From assembly GCA_030847615.1 (NCBI GenBank), contig JAUMIR010000003.1:287674265-287738264 (forward strand): a DNA stretch of 64,000 nt, in the 5' to 3' direction. Shown here piece after piece: positions 32,126-42,954 of the stretch (positions are counted from its first letter, which is position 1; each line of letters opens with the position of its first letter). The stretch is from Gambelia wislizenii. Lineage: Eukaryota > Chordata > Lepidosauria > Squamata > Crotaphytidae. The translations under genes were made by a program, and so were the position numbers. The notes under the pieces were generated by a model that was not told where the DNA came from, did not search any database, and was given only the letters and a program-made list of their open reading frames with translations.

Positions 32126-32245
32126 TCTCCTCGCGTCGCCGGCCCTTGCCGGTGACGCGGTGGGTCTCCCCTCCTCCCTCTGCGCAAAAGGCGCTCCCCG
32201 GCCACCAGCTCCGCGGCGGCCAGGGGAGCTGCATTATTTTCTGGG

Positions 32246-33209
32246 TGATATCATGTACCTTTATATAAACCCTGACTTAGAAAAATCTGTCAAAGCACCT
32301 TGAACCTTAAATTGACATTTTAAAAAGATTAATACTAGCTAAAAGGGGGAAACAACATATTGAAATACTATTTTTATTTGTGAGTGTGGGAAAAGTGTTA
32401 ATCCTTATTTTCACAGTGGCATTTCGTGGAGTTCTTCAGATGTGGCTAGCTCTGGAAATTTATTTTCAAAACCACTATTTTGGAATTCGTCATCAGTGGG
32501 GTGGATCCTAAAGAACACTGGTTGAGAGAGTGCCAGTGGCTTGAATTTCTTTTTAAAAACACAGTTCTGGTAAATGTTTATAACTCCAACTACTGTAGAA
32601 ATCCTGTGGTCTATAGTTTCCTCTTTATTGCTCTGGAATTCAGCAAAGCCCAAATACCCAAGGCTGGAAAATGAAAGAAATTTGAGCCATTTAAAGTAAA
32701 TGAAACTCCCATAGTCCCACTGAATGCTTGCATACAATGCAATGTTACCTGTGGTGAGAGAAACACATTTCAAAAAACATCATGACAGGCCTCATTAGGT
32801 TTTATCAGAGCAAATGTTCACAGTGCTTCCATATGTAGCACTTTGAGTAGGCAGTCAGTTTTGATGTCTTTTACCACCACCACCCCCATGGTGCCAATTC
32901 ACTTTGCTCTGGAGCCTTCCTGTCACATTTTATATGCCATATTTTTGGAGAAATATAAAGTATTTCAAAGAAAGTCCAAGAGCAAGAACATCTTCAGTGA
33001 GGCATTTATTTCCATTTTTCTAATATTTATAAAGTCTAAATGTGGAACAAGAGGCCTTAATCTCTCCACCTTGAATACTACATGATTTTCTAATAATGAC
33101 CCTTGTACAACTGAGTCAAAAGAGACATTCCGCAGGCAACAAACAAGTATAACAGAGTCAGGACAGGACATCAGTGAGGATGACACAGTAGTATTTGCAG
33201 AGAGAGAGA

Positions 33210-33246
<37 letters not shown>

Positions 33247-33820
33247 ACCTGAAATACGTAGTTTTCATAATTCAAAATCATATTTAAGCATCAAGGTTTT
33301 TGTCTTCTGTTTCTACAATTTTCTTCATGATTAAAATATGAATACTATTCAATGAAAACAGTCATTTTCAATAAGCTAAATTGTTATTAATATATTAATA
33401 ATATATTAAGAAACAAATATTAAACTCCCAGGTAGCAACAATAAAGCATGTGCCTCAATGGGTCAGTTTTTCAACATTTGTATACAAAAATCAAGATCAC
33501 CTGTTTCTGATTTGTGGTCTTTTGTCTCTGAAGGAAAAATGTCCTTTTACACAGGCCACAGATGAGATATTTTATGAGCCATAGAAAATTAGGAATCAAA
33601 AATAATTTTGTTGGACTTTACAGTCTCCATGAAAGTAGCCATTTCACATCTTCCAAGACTCGTGAGATGAAATGCACCTCACCTCAAGAATCTGCTCCTT
33701 TGCAAGGCTTGAGGAACATTTCTGAGAAATGAAGTATGTGCCAAACAATGCACACATGTTGAATACCTAAAAATGTAGACAAGTGGGGGGGGGGGAAATA
33801 ACTGCAAGCATGTTTCAGTT
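32246..33820. other. gene-free stretch with (CA)n
   Basis: A pure (CA)15 microsatellite at 33212-33242 and a G run at 33785-33795. No exon or RNA gene recognised. Confidence 0.55.
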
Positions 33821-34060
33821 GTGAGCCAGTGTTGTGTAGTAGTTTGAGTGTTGGGTTCTGGCCACCACAGTTGAAATCCCTACTCAGCCACGGAAACCTA
33901 CTGGGTGACCTTGAGCAAGTCACACTTTCAGAGGAAAGCAATGGCAAACCTCCTCACAACAAATCTTGCCAAGAAACCCCCATGATAGGTTGGCCTTAGG
34001 GTCGCCATAAGTCTGAAATGACATGAAGGCACACACAATAACAATAAAAATAACAGCAGC
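33821..34060 (+). mobile_element. Sauria SINE, full length
   Basis: tRNA-like head starting GTGAGCCAGTGTTGTGTAGT with a degenerate B box (AGTTGAAATCCC). The body follows (AGTCACACTTTCAGAGGAAA, GCAATGGCAAACC, CTTGCCAAGAAA). The RTE-like tail reads TTAGGGTCGCCATAAGTCTG, then ATGACATGAAGGCACACACA and an (AATAAC)n end. Confidence 0.9.
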
Positions 34061-34714
34061 AGAATGAGCACATTAGAAAAAATGCATTAAAATATGTATA
34101 CAAATTTCAATGCTGGTATAAAAGAAAGACAGAAGCAAAATGGAAGTAGAATTTGGAGAAGTGCAATGGAATCAAGATGGAGAGGTTTTTGCATCCCTAT
34201 AGAAAAACTCTCTCCAAGGGGAAGTTGAAGGAAAAAAACCCAAGGAACATCTCTCCAAGGGCTTTGTAACATAGGCAAAGTTTTCTGTTTAGAGAAAACA
34301 GCAATTGGCTGTCCTGCTGTGATGGCAACTTGGAATACATTAACATATTAGGTTAAGGATAGAAAACAATGTTAGGAAATCCGAAAACTTTAGAATTTAA
34401 AGAAAGATAGTGAAATTCCTCTATCTAGTCAATGAACATAAATAGAAGAATTACATTCAGGGAACAGAAATAGGAAAAGATTAAGCAAAATGGATTATTT
34501 TCTTTCCTTAGACAGAATTTTCTCCATTCTGTTGTTAAGAAGAAACAGTCTATTCTAGCAGGAAATGCAATGATCTATCTGTAAAGCATAATGGTGGTGA
34601 ATCCAGTTTACTTTTTTTTTAACCTATTTAATTCTGAGGCTGAAACAAGTTAAACATGCTGCAGCCACAAGAAGACAAATGCATGATTAATTCTCCCATC
34701 TCCCACAATAACAT
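34061..34714. other. gene-free stretch
   Basis: AT-rich; nothing recognised. Confidence 0.5.
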
Positions 34715-34717
34715 CTA

Positions 34718-35336
34718 GGAGATTTTCACATGGGCTATATATCCCGTGGCAGGAACAGAACAGGGTCGGGAAAGGTTTTCCCTTTTGGATGACGTTGACC
34801 CTGTTCTGTCCTGCATCCATCCTGCTCCCATGACCGTTCCGGAACAATGTAATCACAATTTTTCATCGTGAATAGACCTCCTGTTCCGTCACTATCACGC
34901 AATCACGGGTGTACAAACAGGCGCTCCGTTCCTGTTCCGAAATGGCAGCCGTGGAGGGGAGGTCCATTCCGAGCACTTTCTGGTATGATCTCGACATCCT
35001 AAGTGTCACCTTTTATTTTACCCTCCCTGTTTTGATTGTGTGATTTAAAGTGTGTTTTTGTGCTTGGTGAACTGATTTTATGTTTAGGGGAGTTTTATTT
35101 TTTAAATTTACCACCTGGCTGTTATCATGTGATAACGCGATAACGTTTCAGATGGCTAGTCATAAAAGTAGCCTTACGATGGCTGCATTTATGGCTGGCC
35201 AGCGAGGGGAGGGGGAGCCCGTTCCTGCCGCAGAATTAAGGTAAGTGTGTGAAAGATTTACATTATTCCACGGCAGGAACGGGAGAGGAGGTGGCGGGGC
35301 AGTAACAGGGCATTTTGGCCCTGTGTGAAAATCTCC
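34718..35336 (+). mobile_element. 619-bp Harbinger-like element (GGAGATTNTCA family)
   Basis: Left end GGAGATTTTCACATGGGC; right end, inverted, GGAGATTTTCACACAGGGCC. Perfect 3-bp duplication CTA (34715-34717, 35337-35339). The shared core appears at about 34975-35005 as CACTTTCTGGTATGATCTCG. It is internally rich in short inverted repeats (CAGGAACAG, CTGTTCTGTCCTG). No transposase. Confidence 0.75.
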
Positions 35337-35339
35337 CTA

Positions 35340-36070
35340 GACTCTAGGGCAAGGGTAGGAAGAAGATAGATCAAGAAAAATGCATGGATCTCTAGATGAT
35401 GTGCCATCAGTTCTCCTCTCAAGGTTTCTGACCCAATTGTTTAACAATAGCAAGACTAAAAGGGCTTCATTTCCCTCTTCTGTAGATAGATGCTATCATA
35501 CCCAACTGTAATGATTTGGCAGAGACAATCCCAGTTAATATCTGTTATCCCATTTTTTTCCAGCTGGTTTTAAAATGTCCGTTTCTCTTCCCTCTTCCCA
35601 CTTTCATCTTCAATTTACATCAGATGGTGCAAACTGCATTCAAAGTGCAAATATAGTTTGCCCTCAATTTATTTAGCAGGAGAGAGGAGAGGACAGAATC
35701 TTGGCCTTTCCAGTAGGTTGAGCAAAAGCTAACTGCTAAAGGCTAGCATTTGCTTTCTTCCTCATTAATAACTTTTGCCATCTTGACCACACTCTGATGT
35801 TGCTTGGCTACATGTGTCTCAGGTTTCATCTGTGAAATGTTTGAGAATATATGATACATAAGAAAGTGGAATAGTGGTGGATTCTGAGACTTTAGTCTAA
35901 AATGGATTCGTAAGTTTTCCAAGCTCTAGTTAGCCCATATTCAAATTTATAATGTCACTGCTATTTTTTTCAAATCTATAACTGTAAATAATTTTATTAG
36001 AATTTTGGTACATATAGCATGCACTGTACCTGCTGACAAATTGGTTTGTTACTTACTGATAAATAAACAA
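35340..36070. other. gene-free stretch
   Basis: No exon, repeat or RNA gene recognised. Confidence 0.5.
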
Positions 36071-36075
36071 GTCAT

Positions 36076-37240
36076 TGTTAAGGAAAATGCAACATGGGAC
36101 ATACAGTGAAAGAAATAAAATATGTATGTGAAAGTCACAATGACTAAGCAAGAGCAATTATGAAGCTACACAGGTGAAACTGCTAATGTAATCTAGAAGT
36201 CCTGAGAGCCAAGGACAGAGGTACTGAATGCAGAATGGAAACACCTGAGAATCATTAAGTGTACAAGGTGAAATGTTGAAATACATGGGTTGGTCTTAAG
36301 TATGGGTGGAACTACGTGGACCAATCAGAATGGAAGTACACACCCACTGGGTGGAAACTAATTAGTGGGTGGTGATAAACAATGGCTATAAAATTGCAAT
36401 GTTTGCCAATGTATTGTTGTTGAGTAGAGGTGGAGTAGTTTGGAGATATTGTGGAGTAGTGTGTAGAGATTGTGATTTGTTTACCATATAGTATATTTAT
36501 ATTTAACAAGCAGGGATCACCAGCATTGAGGCCATGATATTGAGAACACAGCTGCGCTGGGCAGGGCACGTTTCTAGGATGGAGGACCATCGCCTCCCAA
36601 AAATACTACTCTACGGTGAACTCGCCACGGGTCAGCGTGGGAGGGGTGCTCCAAAAAAGCGATACAAGGACTCCCTGAAACAACATCTCAGGCTTGGCCA
36701 GATTGATCACCAACGGTGGTCCGCCCTGGCCTCACATCGGGAGGCATGGAGACGCACTATCCACAATGCTGCAGCCTTATTTGAAAACTCACGACGAACA
36801 AGTCTTGAAGAGAAACGACAACGCAGAAAGAATCACAACCCAAAAACATCACCCAAGGAGACCTTCTGCTGCACTTTTTGCAACCGGACTTGTTTATCTC
36901 GGATTGGCCTTTTTAGTCATCAGCGCGCTTGCAGAAGGCGCGGGATGAGTCCTTCCTGAATCTTCGTTTGCGAAGAAAAGCCAGAGAGAGAGAGAAGAAT
37001 AAAGTAGGTTTTATATAAAACTACTGAGTTGCCTGAGTGAATCCTGGAGACGTTTTGGAGACACCTGGAGAAGAGTGAGAAGGCTTGGAGAGTTTGTCAG
37101 GATCTTCAGCCTATTCTCTGAAACTCTGCTGCTTTGAAGGAAAGCATTAACCACTGATCTAAGCTGGTCGGCTCTGCTGCATAACAAGGTGGTGAGTTTG
37201 AGCCAGAGGTGAAGAGCTACAACTCCCATCATCCCTGATA
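36076..37240 (+). mobile_element. solo LTR of an endogenous retrovirus, with nested LINE fragment
   Basis: It begins TGTTAAGGAAAATGC and ends CCCTGATA (the related LTR at 55039 ends CCCTGACA), and is flanked by a perfect 5-bp duplication GTCAT (36071-36075, 37241-37245). It contains GGCTATAAAATTGC as a TATA box (about 36385) and AATAAAG at about 36996 as a possible polyadenylation signal. Without the 36505-36993 insertion it is about the length of the LTR at 55039-55695 and nearly identical over its whole length. No internal viral genes are present. Confidence 0.8.
36505..36993 (+). mobile_element. non-LTR retrotransposon 3' fragment, (AG)n-tail family
   Basis: A plus-strand copy of the 3' end of the element at 8870-9998. 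The frame 36534-36959 is open for 141 codons and encodes the C-terminal part (MILRTQLRWAGHVSRMEDHR to the cysteine knuckle CTFCNRTCLSRIG and the terminal RRGMSPS). The terminus is GCCAGAGAGAGAGA. It interrupts the LTR between TATTTATAT and AGAAGAATAAAG. Confidence 0.88.
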
Positions 37241-37245
37241 GTCAT

Positions 37246-38339
37246 TGCCTAATCTACAGAGACAATTAGTTTTTTATATTGTTCACTGTAACCTAGACAG
37301 TGACATTTAGAAGTACGGTAAATCAGTTTGTTGTTCAATATAGTAACATATTTTATAGGAGTTTCAGCATTCATTCAGTCACCAGGACCAGGCTAATGAA
37401 ATAGATCTTTGAGGGCTGTAAAAAGCTGAAAACTGACTCACCATACACTTAGTTCCTGGGACGACTGAACAGAATTGCTATCTTCTTGCAGGAAACTGCA
37501 AAACAATTTAAAGTTCCTTAGTCTGTCTTAAATGTCTTACACAGTAATGTCCTTTGAGAATAACTGCTTCCATTGTCTTATGTTACTTTTCAATTATAAT
37601 TTATCAGCAACAGAAGTATACAATTTCTCTTTTCTTTTTTAAGACAGGACTTTCAGGTTAGATGAGAAAATGAGCCACACAGAACAATGGAGGAAATGAA
37701 TTGGAAGAAATGCATGAATACACAACGTTTCCTCTGTTCCAGCCATTAAAACAGAGGCACAGAATGGAATATTATGCACAGTGCAACACCTGATCCTAAG
37801 GGAAGCTAGTGAGAAACTCAAGTTATATCACTCTTCTGACTATAAGGGATGTATTTAAAATATCCTTGCAAGGTGCAGCCATGTTTTGTGGCTGTATCAT
37901 ACTCCCAAACCTTGCTTGGATTACAATTGCTTGGCAAGCTGAAATAAAGAGATTGAATACCCTTTTTTTATATTATTATTTTAGGCAAATATTAGGGACA
38001 AAGCAAACTTTAAGCAGCAGAAATTGGCTACCTTCTATGCTAATACATAATCATTAGGTTGCCTTCCTTGGATGGGAATATTTTCAGAAATTAATATTAC
38101 AGCTGTGATGAGACATGGAAACAAAACTCTTGTGCTGGCTTTGTTTTTACAAGCCTTAATACTACCAGTATCTCATAGACTATATAACTATATGGGGGCC
38201 CATATAGGCCCCCATATAGTTATATAATTATAATATATAGTTATATATTACAAAAAAGAATTCTTATATCTATTTCTCAGATGAATTGTTAGAACCATTG
38301 ACATGGTTGCCATTTTTGAAGGGAATATTCCCCATTGGC
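37246..38339. other. gene-free stretch containing a perfect palindrome
   Basis: No exon or known repeat recognised apart from the inverted repeat at 38181-38226. Confidence 0.5.
38181..38226. repeat. perfect inverted repeat, 20-bp arms, 6-bp spacer
   Basis: Arm TATATAACTATATGGGGGCC (38181-38200), spacer CATATA, arm GGCCCCCATATAGTTATATA (38207-38226). All 20 positions pair. The following AT-rich stretch (38227-38250) contains further partial copies of TATAGTTATATA. Confidence 0.95.
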
Positions 38340-39515
38340 AGAGTAAATAATTTGTATGCAGATCACCTGTTGAATCTCTGGCATCTCAGGTTAAACGGAT
38401 TTCAAGAAACGAGGAGATCCAACACACTGACAATTTGGGGATGTTTAAGAGGGCTATTAAGACAGATTTCTTCCAGCAGGCCTTTCCAGATTAGATTACC
38501 ATATATTCCAGTGTATAAGGCGACTGGGCATATAAGATGACCCCCCCCCCATTTTTTAAGTTAAAATATAGAGTTTGGGATGCCATATAAGACTACCCCT
38601 CCTTCTCTTATACGGCGAGTATATCCCAAACTCCAGCCTCCCCACTCCAGCTACCACCCATCCACCTTTCACAAGGGAACTGAAGGCAGAGGAGAGGGGC
38701 GAATGTAGTGGTTTGCTTCACACACCGCCCATTTCCTGCATCTTCGCTCCATTTGGAAAGGGAGCAAAGACCGGGCAGATGGTGAAGCAAAGCGGGTACC
38801 TCTCCTCTGCCTTCGCCACCTTTGGGGTAGAATTGAAGGTGGAGGCTAGGGGCAAATGTAGCGGCTTGCCTCACCCTTCAGGGAGGGTGGAAGGCTGGCT
38901 GACTGGGGGGGCTTTCCAGCCACCAGCCACCCTCCCTGAAGCCATGATCGGGAGCCCGATCACGGCTTCAGGGAGAGCAGGTGGAAAGGTGGCTGGAGGG
39001 GGGGCTTTCCAGCCACCACCCACCCTTCCCAAAGTTGCAATCGGGGTCCCAATCGTGGCTTTGGGGGGGTATGGAGGAGGGGTTGCTAGGTAGGGTGTCT
39101 TCTTATACGGCTCCCCATCGCAGCTTCAGGAAGGATGGGTGCTGGCAAGCGTCCCCCAGCCAACCAGCCACCCGCCCTTCTGAAGCCACGATGGGGAGCC
39201 CTATTCCGGCGTATAAGACAACCCCCTAATTTTGAAAAGATTTTGAGAAGGTTAAAAAGTCGTCTTATACGCCGGAATATACGGGTAGCTACTCTGCTGT
39301 CACTTTCCAGTTTACTATTTTGTTGTTTTTTAAAAATTGTTTTGTCTTTTCTTATTTTAAGTTATTTTAATAGTGGTTTTATAGGTAAAATTTGAATTAT
39401 GTACGTAGTTTTAATGATTTTATTTTAATGTTTGTAGATTATGGATAATGTTTTAAATGATGTTTGCCAGCCCAATCCTCATGGGAGAGGTGGGATATAA
39501 ATAAACCTTATTATT
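38340..39515 (+). mobile_element. L2-like LINE 3' end, split by a TIR element
   Basis: Upstream of the insertion the + frame reads like the C-terminus of an L2 ORF (GMFKRAIKTDFF-type, 38440-38490). Downstream (39288-39515) is the 3' tail ending GAGAGGTGGGATATAAATAA. The break is at 38497/39286. Confidence 0.6.
38499..39285. mobile_element. 787-bp TIR element at a TA target (TATAAGACGAC family)
   Basis: Left end CCATATATTCCAGTGTATAA; right end, inverted, CCCGTATATTCCGGCGTATA, then AGACGAC in both. TA flanks both sides (38497-38498, 39286-39287). The interior has two diverged repeats of CTTTCCAGCCACC followed by ACCCTCCCTGAAGCC-like sequence (about 38909 and 39005), a local palindrome GATCGGGAGCCCGATC at 38947, and further internal copies of the CTTATACGGC end motif (38607, 39102). 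Superfamily not assigned. The open frame 38575-39093 follows the repeats and has no domain. Confidence 0.7.
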
Positions 39516-39719
39516 AAAAGTATTTTGTATATATATATTTTTTTTTGGGGGGGGAACAATGAATCTTATGTTCACAGTTTACTCCTGATAACACAGGAGT
39601 GGAGTTTTATGGTCCTTATTGAACTGCAACTCTCAGCATTCTTCACAATTTATTGTGCTGGAAAGGGCTGCTTGGAGTTGCAGTTCAACTGCATCTGAAG
39701 GCCACACAGACAGTGGACT

Positions 39720-40265
39720 TTGTCAGACCAGGCAAATATGGCATTATAATGATGCCTAATTAATGCAGAAGGGCACACATATCAAATGATGTTGTTCTTT
39801 CACGATAATGTCCTGTCCAAAAGACATTCCTCTTTATTGATGGGTCAAGCTGTCAATTGATCTCCCATGGAGCTTTTTTGCCAGCATTGCTGCTGTTTGA
39901 AACTTCGCACCATTGTGCTCAGTGAATACAGCATCAATTTGCAGACACTTCCGGGTGAGATCAGGACAGCCAGGTAGGGGACTTTTTATGAACTTCCCTG
40001 GTTTACTTGTGACTTTTTAAGTGTGTTTCTGTGCTTGTATGTATGTTTTGTGTGTTTCGTTTTCTTTATTTATTTTTTTTAATTTGCAGCTCTCACATCT
40101 TCACAAGAATCAGTGAGATCTGGAACCATTAGTGCTGGGGCTGCCTTTTCATGCGAGTAAGGTAAGGTCTGGTAGGGGGGATTCTTTTGCCGGCATAAAA
40201 TTGCCACAAAATATGCCAACAAAATAACATTTCAGGAGGGTGGTCTGATTAAAGGACAGCATCTG
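39720..40265 (+). mobile_element. diverged Harbinger-like element (GGAGATTNTCA family)
   Basis: It carries the family core CACTTCCGGGTGAGATCAGG followed by ACAGCCAGGTA at about 39944-39975, and then TTTACTTGTGACTTTTTAAG as in the 53871 copy. Termini are poorly preserved: TTTGTCAGACCAGG at the left and TTAATCAGACCACC (inverted) at the right. No target duplication seen, so the boundaries are estimates. Confidence 0.45.
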
Positions 40266-41078
40266 TTCTTTCATTAATAAGCCCATGGACTACAGATTGC
40301 ATAAATTGTTAAAATAGCATGGTTAATGTGAATTTTCTATTTCCCCCTAATGGGATCACATCTGCTGGCCCCTTGCCATTTGTACGCACCCTAAACTCTG
40401 AACAAAGACTACATGCATACAAATTCTATTGGCATAGCCTCACTGCACATGGTTGAGCACTTTTCTTTGTTAAGGGTTCACATAGTGTAGACATGTAGTG
40501 GAGAACCAATGCCCCTCCAGGTATTATTGAACTATAACCTCCACCATTCCTGAGCATTGGTCATGCTGGCTAACCACATTGCATGCAGAAACTACCAAGT
40601 TAAGTATCTTGCATCTCTAGGTGGGACTCCCAGAATAACCTTCAGAAACTATGGACAGCTGCTCCCAGTCACTATAGATAAGGCTGAACTATGTGGACTA
40701 ATGGCATATGGTAATGTCCTATATTCATAAGGATGTAGTGGAATGGTGTGCAGTATGGAGGGCCCACATCGTTCAAAGTGCTAGAATAGGACTTGGAAGA
40801 TCCAGATTCAAGTTCCCATTGTCCTTGGGCTAGTCATTGTCTCTCAGTCAGAGCTACCTCATAGGGCTGGTCTGAGGATAATGTGGCTAGGAAGGGAACC
40901 ATGTATGCCTTGTTAAGCTAACTTAAGGAATATAACTGTAACAAAAATATAAATCTGCACAGAGGGTAAACCCTGCAACTTCAACCAACATTGATTTGTT
41001 ATCTGAACAAGGCTGAGTACAGTAATTCCACTTGAAATGTTAAAGTTTAACACTTGTAACAATAGTTGGCTTAACAAT
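40266..41078. other. gene-free stretch with a tRNA-SINE remnant
   Basis: Positions 40775-40925 look like an old tRNA-derived SINE (AGATCCAGATTCAAGTTCCC as B box, then TACCTCATAGGGCTGGTCTG and AGGATAATGTGG). A half copy of the TGTTGTGGACTACAA family lies at about 40497-40575. Nothing coding. Confidence 0.5.
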
Positions 41079-41281
41079 GGATACATCCACACTGCAGAAT
41101 TATAGCAGTTTGATACCACTTTAACTGTGTGGCCCCATCCTATAAAATACTGGGATTTGTAATTCCAGGAAGTATTTAGAATTTTCTGTGACAGCACACT
41201 ATAAATCACAGGATTTTGTAGGATGAAGCCATGACAGTTAAAGTGATATCAAACTGCTGTAATTCTGCAATATTAGATATA
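41079..41281. mobile_element. miniature TIR element (ACAGTTAAAGTG family)
   Basis: Left GGATACATCCACACTGCAGA; right, inverted, GGTATATCTAATATTGCAGA. The arms continue inward (TAGCAGTTTGATACCACTTT against AAAGTGATATCAAACTGCTG). This is the best-preserved hairpin of the family here. Non-coding. Confidence 0.7.
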
Positions 41282-42735
41282 CCTAATGATCAAAAAAGAT
41301 ATTAGCCAGAGAGCTTTGGTTGTTGTTTTTTAACAAAAGAAACAGTAGTGAAAAGGGACACATTTGAAACATACATGAATCCAGTTATGTGTGTGTCACT
41401 GTCTTGCTATAGTTGTGCAGGGATGTGTGTTAAGTGGTAGAAGAAAGATTAATTATAAATTTGTTCCTCCTATAGCAAAATAGTAAAGGCTTCAACTTCT
41501 GTAGTTTGTGAGGCAACAGTTGGAAAATACATCATTATGTATATATTGTTTTAAAATGTATTTTTTTATTTTAAACTGTATATTTAAAATAAGTCTCTCT
41601 CTTTTTAAGAGAGAAAAGTCTCTTTTTCCTTCTTAAAAAGGAACATTTAACATTTTACTCTTCCCTTGATATTCTTGCTGTGGTTTATATAAGAAAGGGT
41701 AAGGGTCTATAAGCATCCGATACTTCCTGTAGACAGATGCCTCCACCCAACATGTGTTTTAAACACATTTCTTATTAGGTTCAGTGGTCAAAAATTACCC
41801 ATTCATTTTGCACAGTGATTTATGTGAGTTCAGCAGTAGTATTCAAGCCAGAAAAGTGTGAGACATGAGGCCTCCGTAAAGTACATACATTTACTGGAAA
41901 TAAAATATATATGAGTCTTTTTTCCTGTTATTGTTATCTTCGTTTGCAGTGAGTATCAATTAAAGTAGATCATATTGTGGGTGTTCACAGCATTAAATTA
42001 TTTCCTTCTGTCACTGACTTCTGAAGCAATCCAGAGATACACAGAGTGTTAGGATTTTTGACTAGCAATATTTTTGACTAGCAATATTTTTGTACCCCTC
42101 ACCCCCATTTCATGGAATGGTTCTGCCCCATGTAGTTCAACAAGAAAACCAATTACTTTGTGCCTGACCCAGCATTAACACTGAATCCCATATGGCTACT
42201 TGCCTTAGTCCTTACGGGATGTGTGAAGCTGATGTAGATTTTCAGCCTGCTGAAATGGCTGGACATATGATATGTTACTTGCACACACACATACACACCA
42301 CTTATAAAAACATAAGGCCTAAGCCAAAGGCGTTTCCTTGACTTCCCACGCTGCCTTCCTTCAGGAAGATATCACTGATCATAAAGAAAAGCAAAACCTT
42401 GCATTTTAAAGCTGCAGTGCTCAACAGGGGGAGAAAATAAAACCTGTTTTAAGAGACAACTACAGCAATTCATGGTGATATATTACAACTTGGGTCCAGT
42501 TGAAGATGTTATTCTCCCATACTGCCCAGGGTTCCATATTTGCAGTCCTGCTACCTTCAGAGGCATATTTGGTGAAGATATGACAGACAGTCTTCTTGAT
42601 GGACACTCCTGAATGTCCAAGGAAGGCAAGACTGGCCTCATGTCTTGCTATCTTTCCTCTGGCAGGTAAAAACATGCCTAGTCAAGCAGGTCTTCAACAA
42701 CTGATTGACTAAAATGGACAGGGGTTTCAAATAGA
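41282..42735. other. gene-free stretch
   Basis: AT-rich. A 16-bp unit ending GACTAGCAATATTTTT is duplicated in tandem at about 42055-42092. Nothing else recognised. Confidence 0.5.
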
Positions 42736-42952
42736 TAGCTGGACTTTTAAATACTTTATTTATTATTATTGAAGAGTTAAAAATTTAAACACAGAAATTA
42801 AAACAATCAGTTTAATTTTCATTTCAGTATGTATAATGTATTGTGTTTTTACTGGTAGTTGTGTCTGTGTGTGTGTTTATTATGTTGGAAGCTGCCTTGT
42901 TTTCCAGCCATGGGAGAAAGGGGAAGATATAAATCTTAAAAAATAAAATTAA
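42736..42952 (+). mobile_element. L2-like LINE 3' tail
   Basis: It ends GGAAGCTGCCTTGTTTTCCA, then GGGAGAAAGGGGAAGATATA and AATCTTAAAAAATAAAA, the usual L2-type terminus. Confidence 0.55.
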
Positions 42953-42954
42953 CT

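Larger units (their letters stand above)
26090..32245 (-). mobile_element. near-intact Ngaro-type (DIRS order) tyrosine-recombinase retrotransposon
   Basis: Four long frames in order on the minus strand: Gag-like, RT/RNase H, tyrosine recombinase, SGNH hydrolase. There are no LTRs or integrase; the recombinase defines the DIRS/Ngaro group, and the hydrolase frame is a Ngaro feature. A GC-rich leader with TATA box, GC box and two tandem arrays precedes Gag. The 3' untranslated part (26090-26611) is shared with the decayed copy at 21970. The split direct repeats expected of Ngaro were not found by eye, so both outer boundaries are estimates. Confidence 0.85.

Noticed and set aside
31265..32303. 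several long frames on both strands in the Ngaro leader
   Set aside because: They arise from the GC-rich tandem arrays, which repeat the same peptide in every frame; no domain.
33821..33900. tRNA gene
   Set aside because: The A/B-box-like head is followed by the Sauria SINE body; no tRNA cloverleaf with an intact anticodon arm is apparent.
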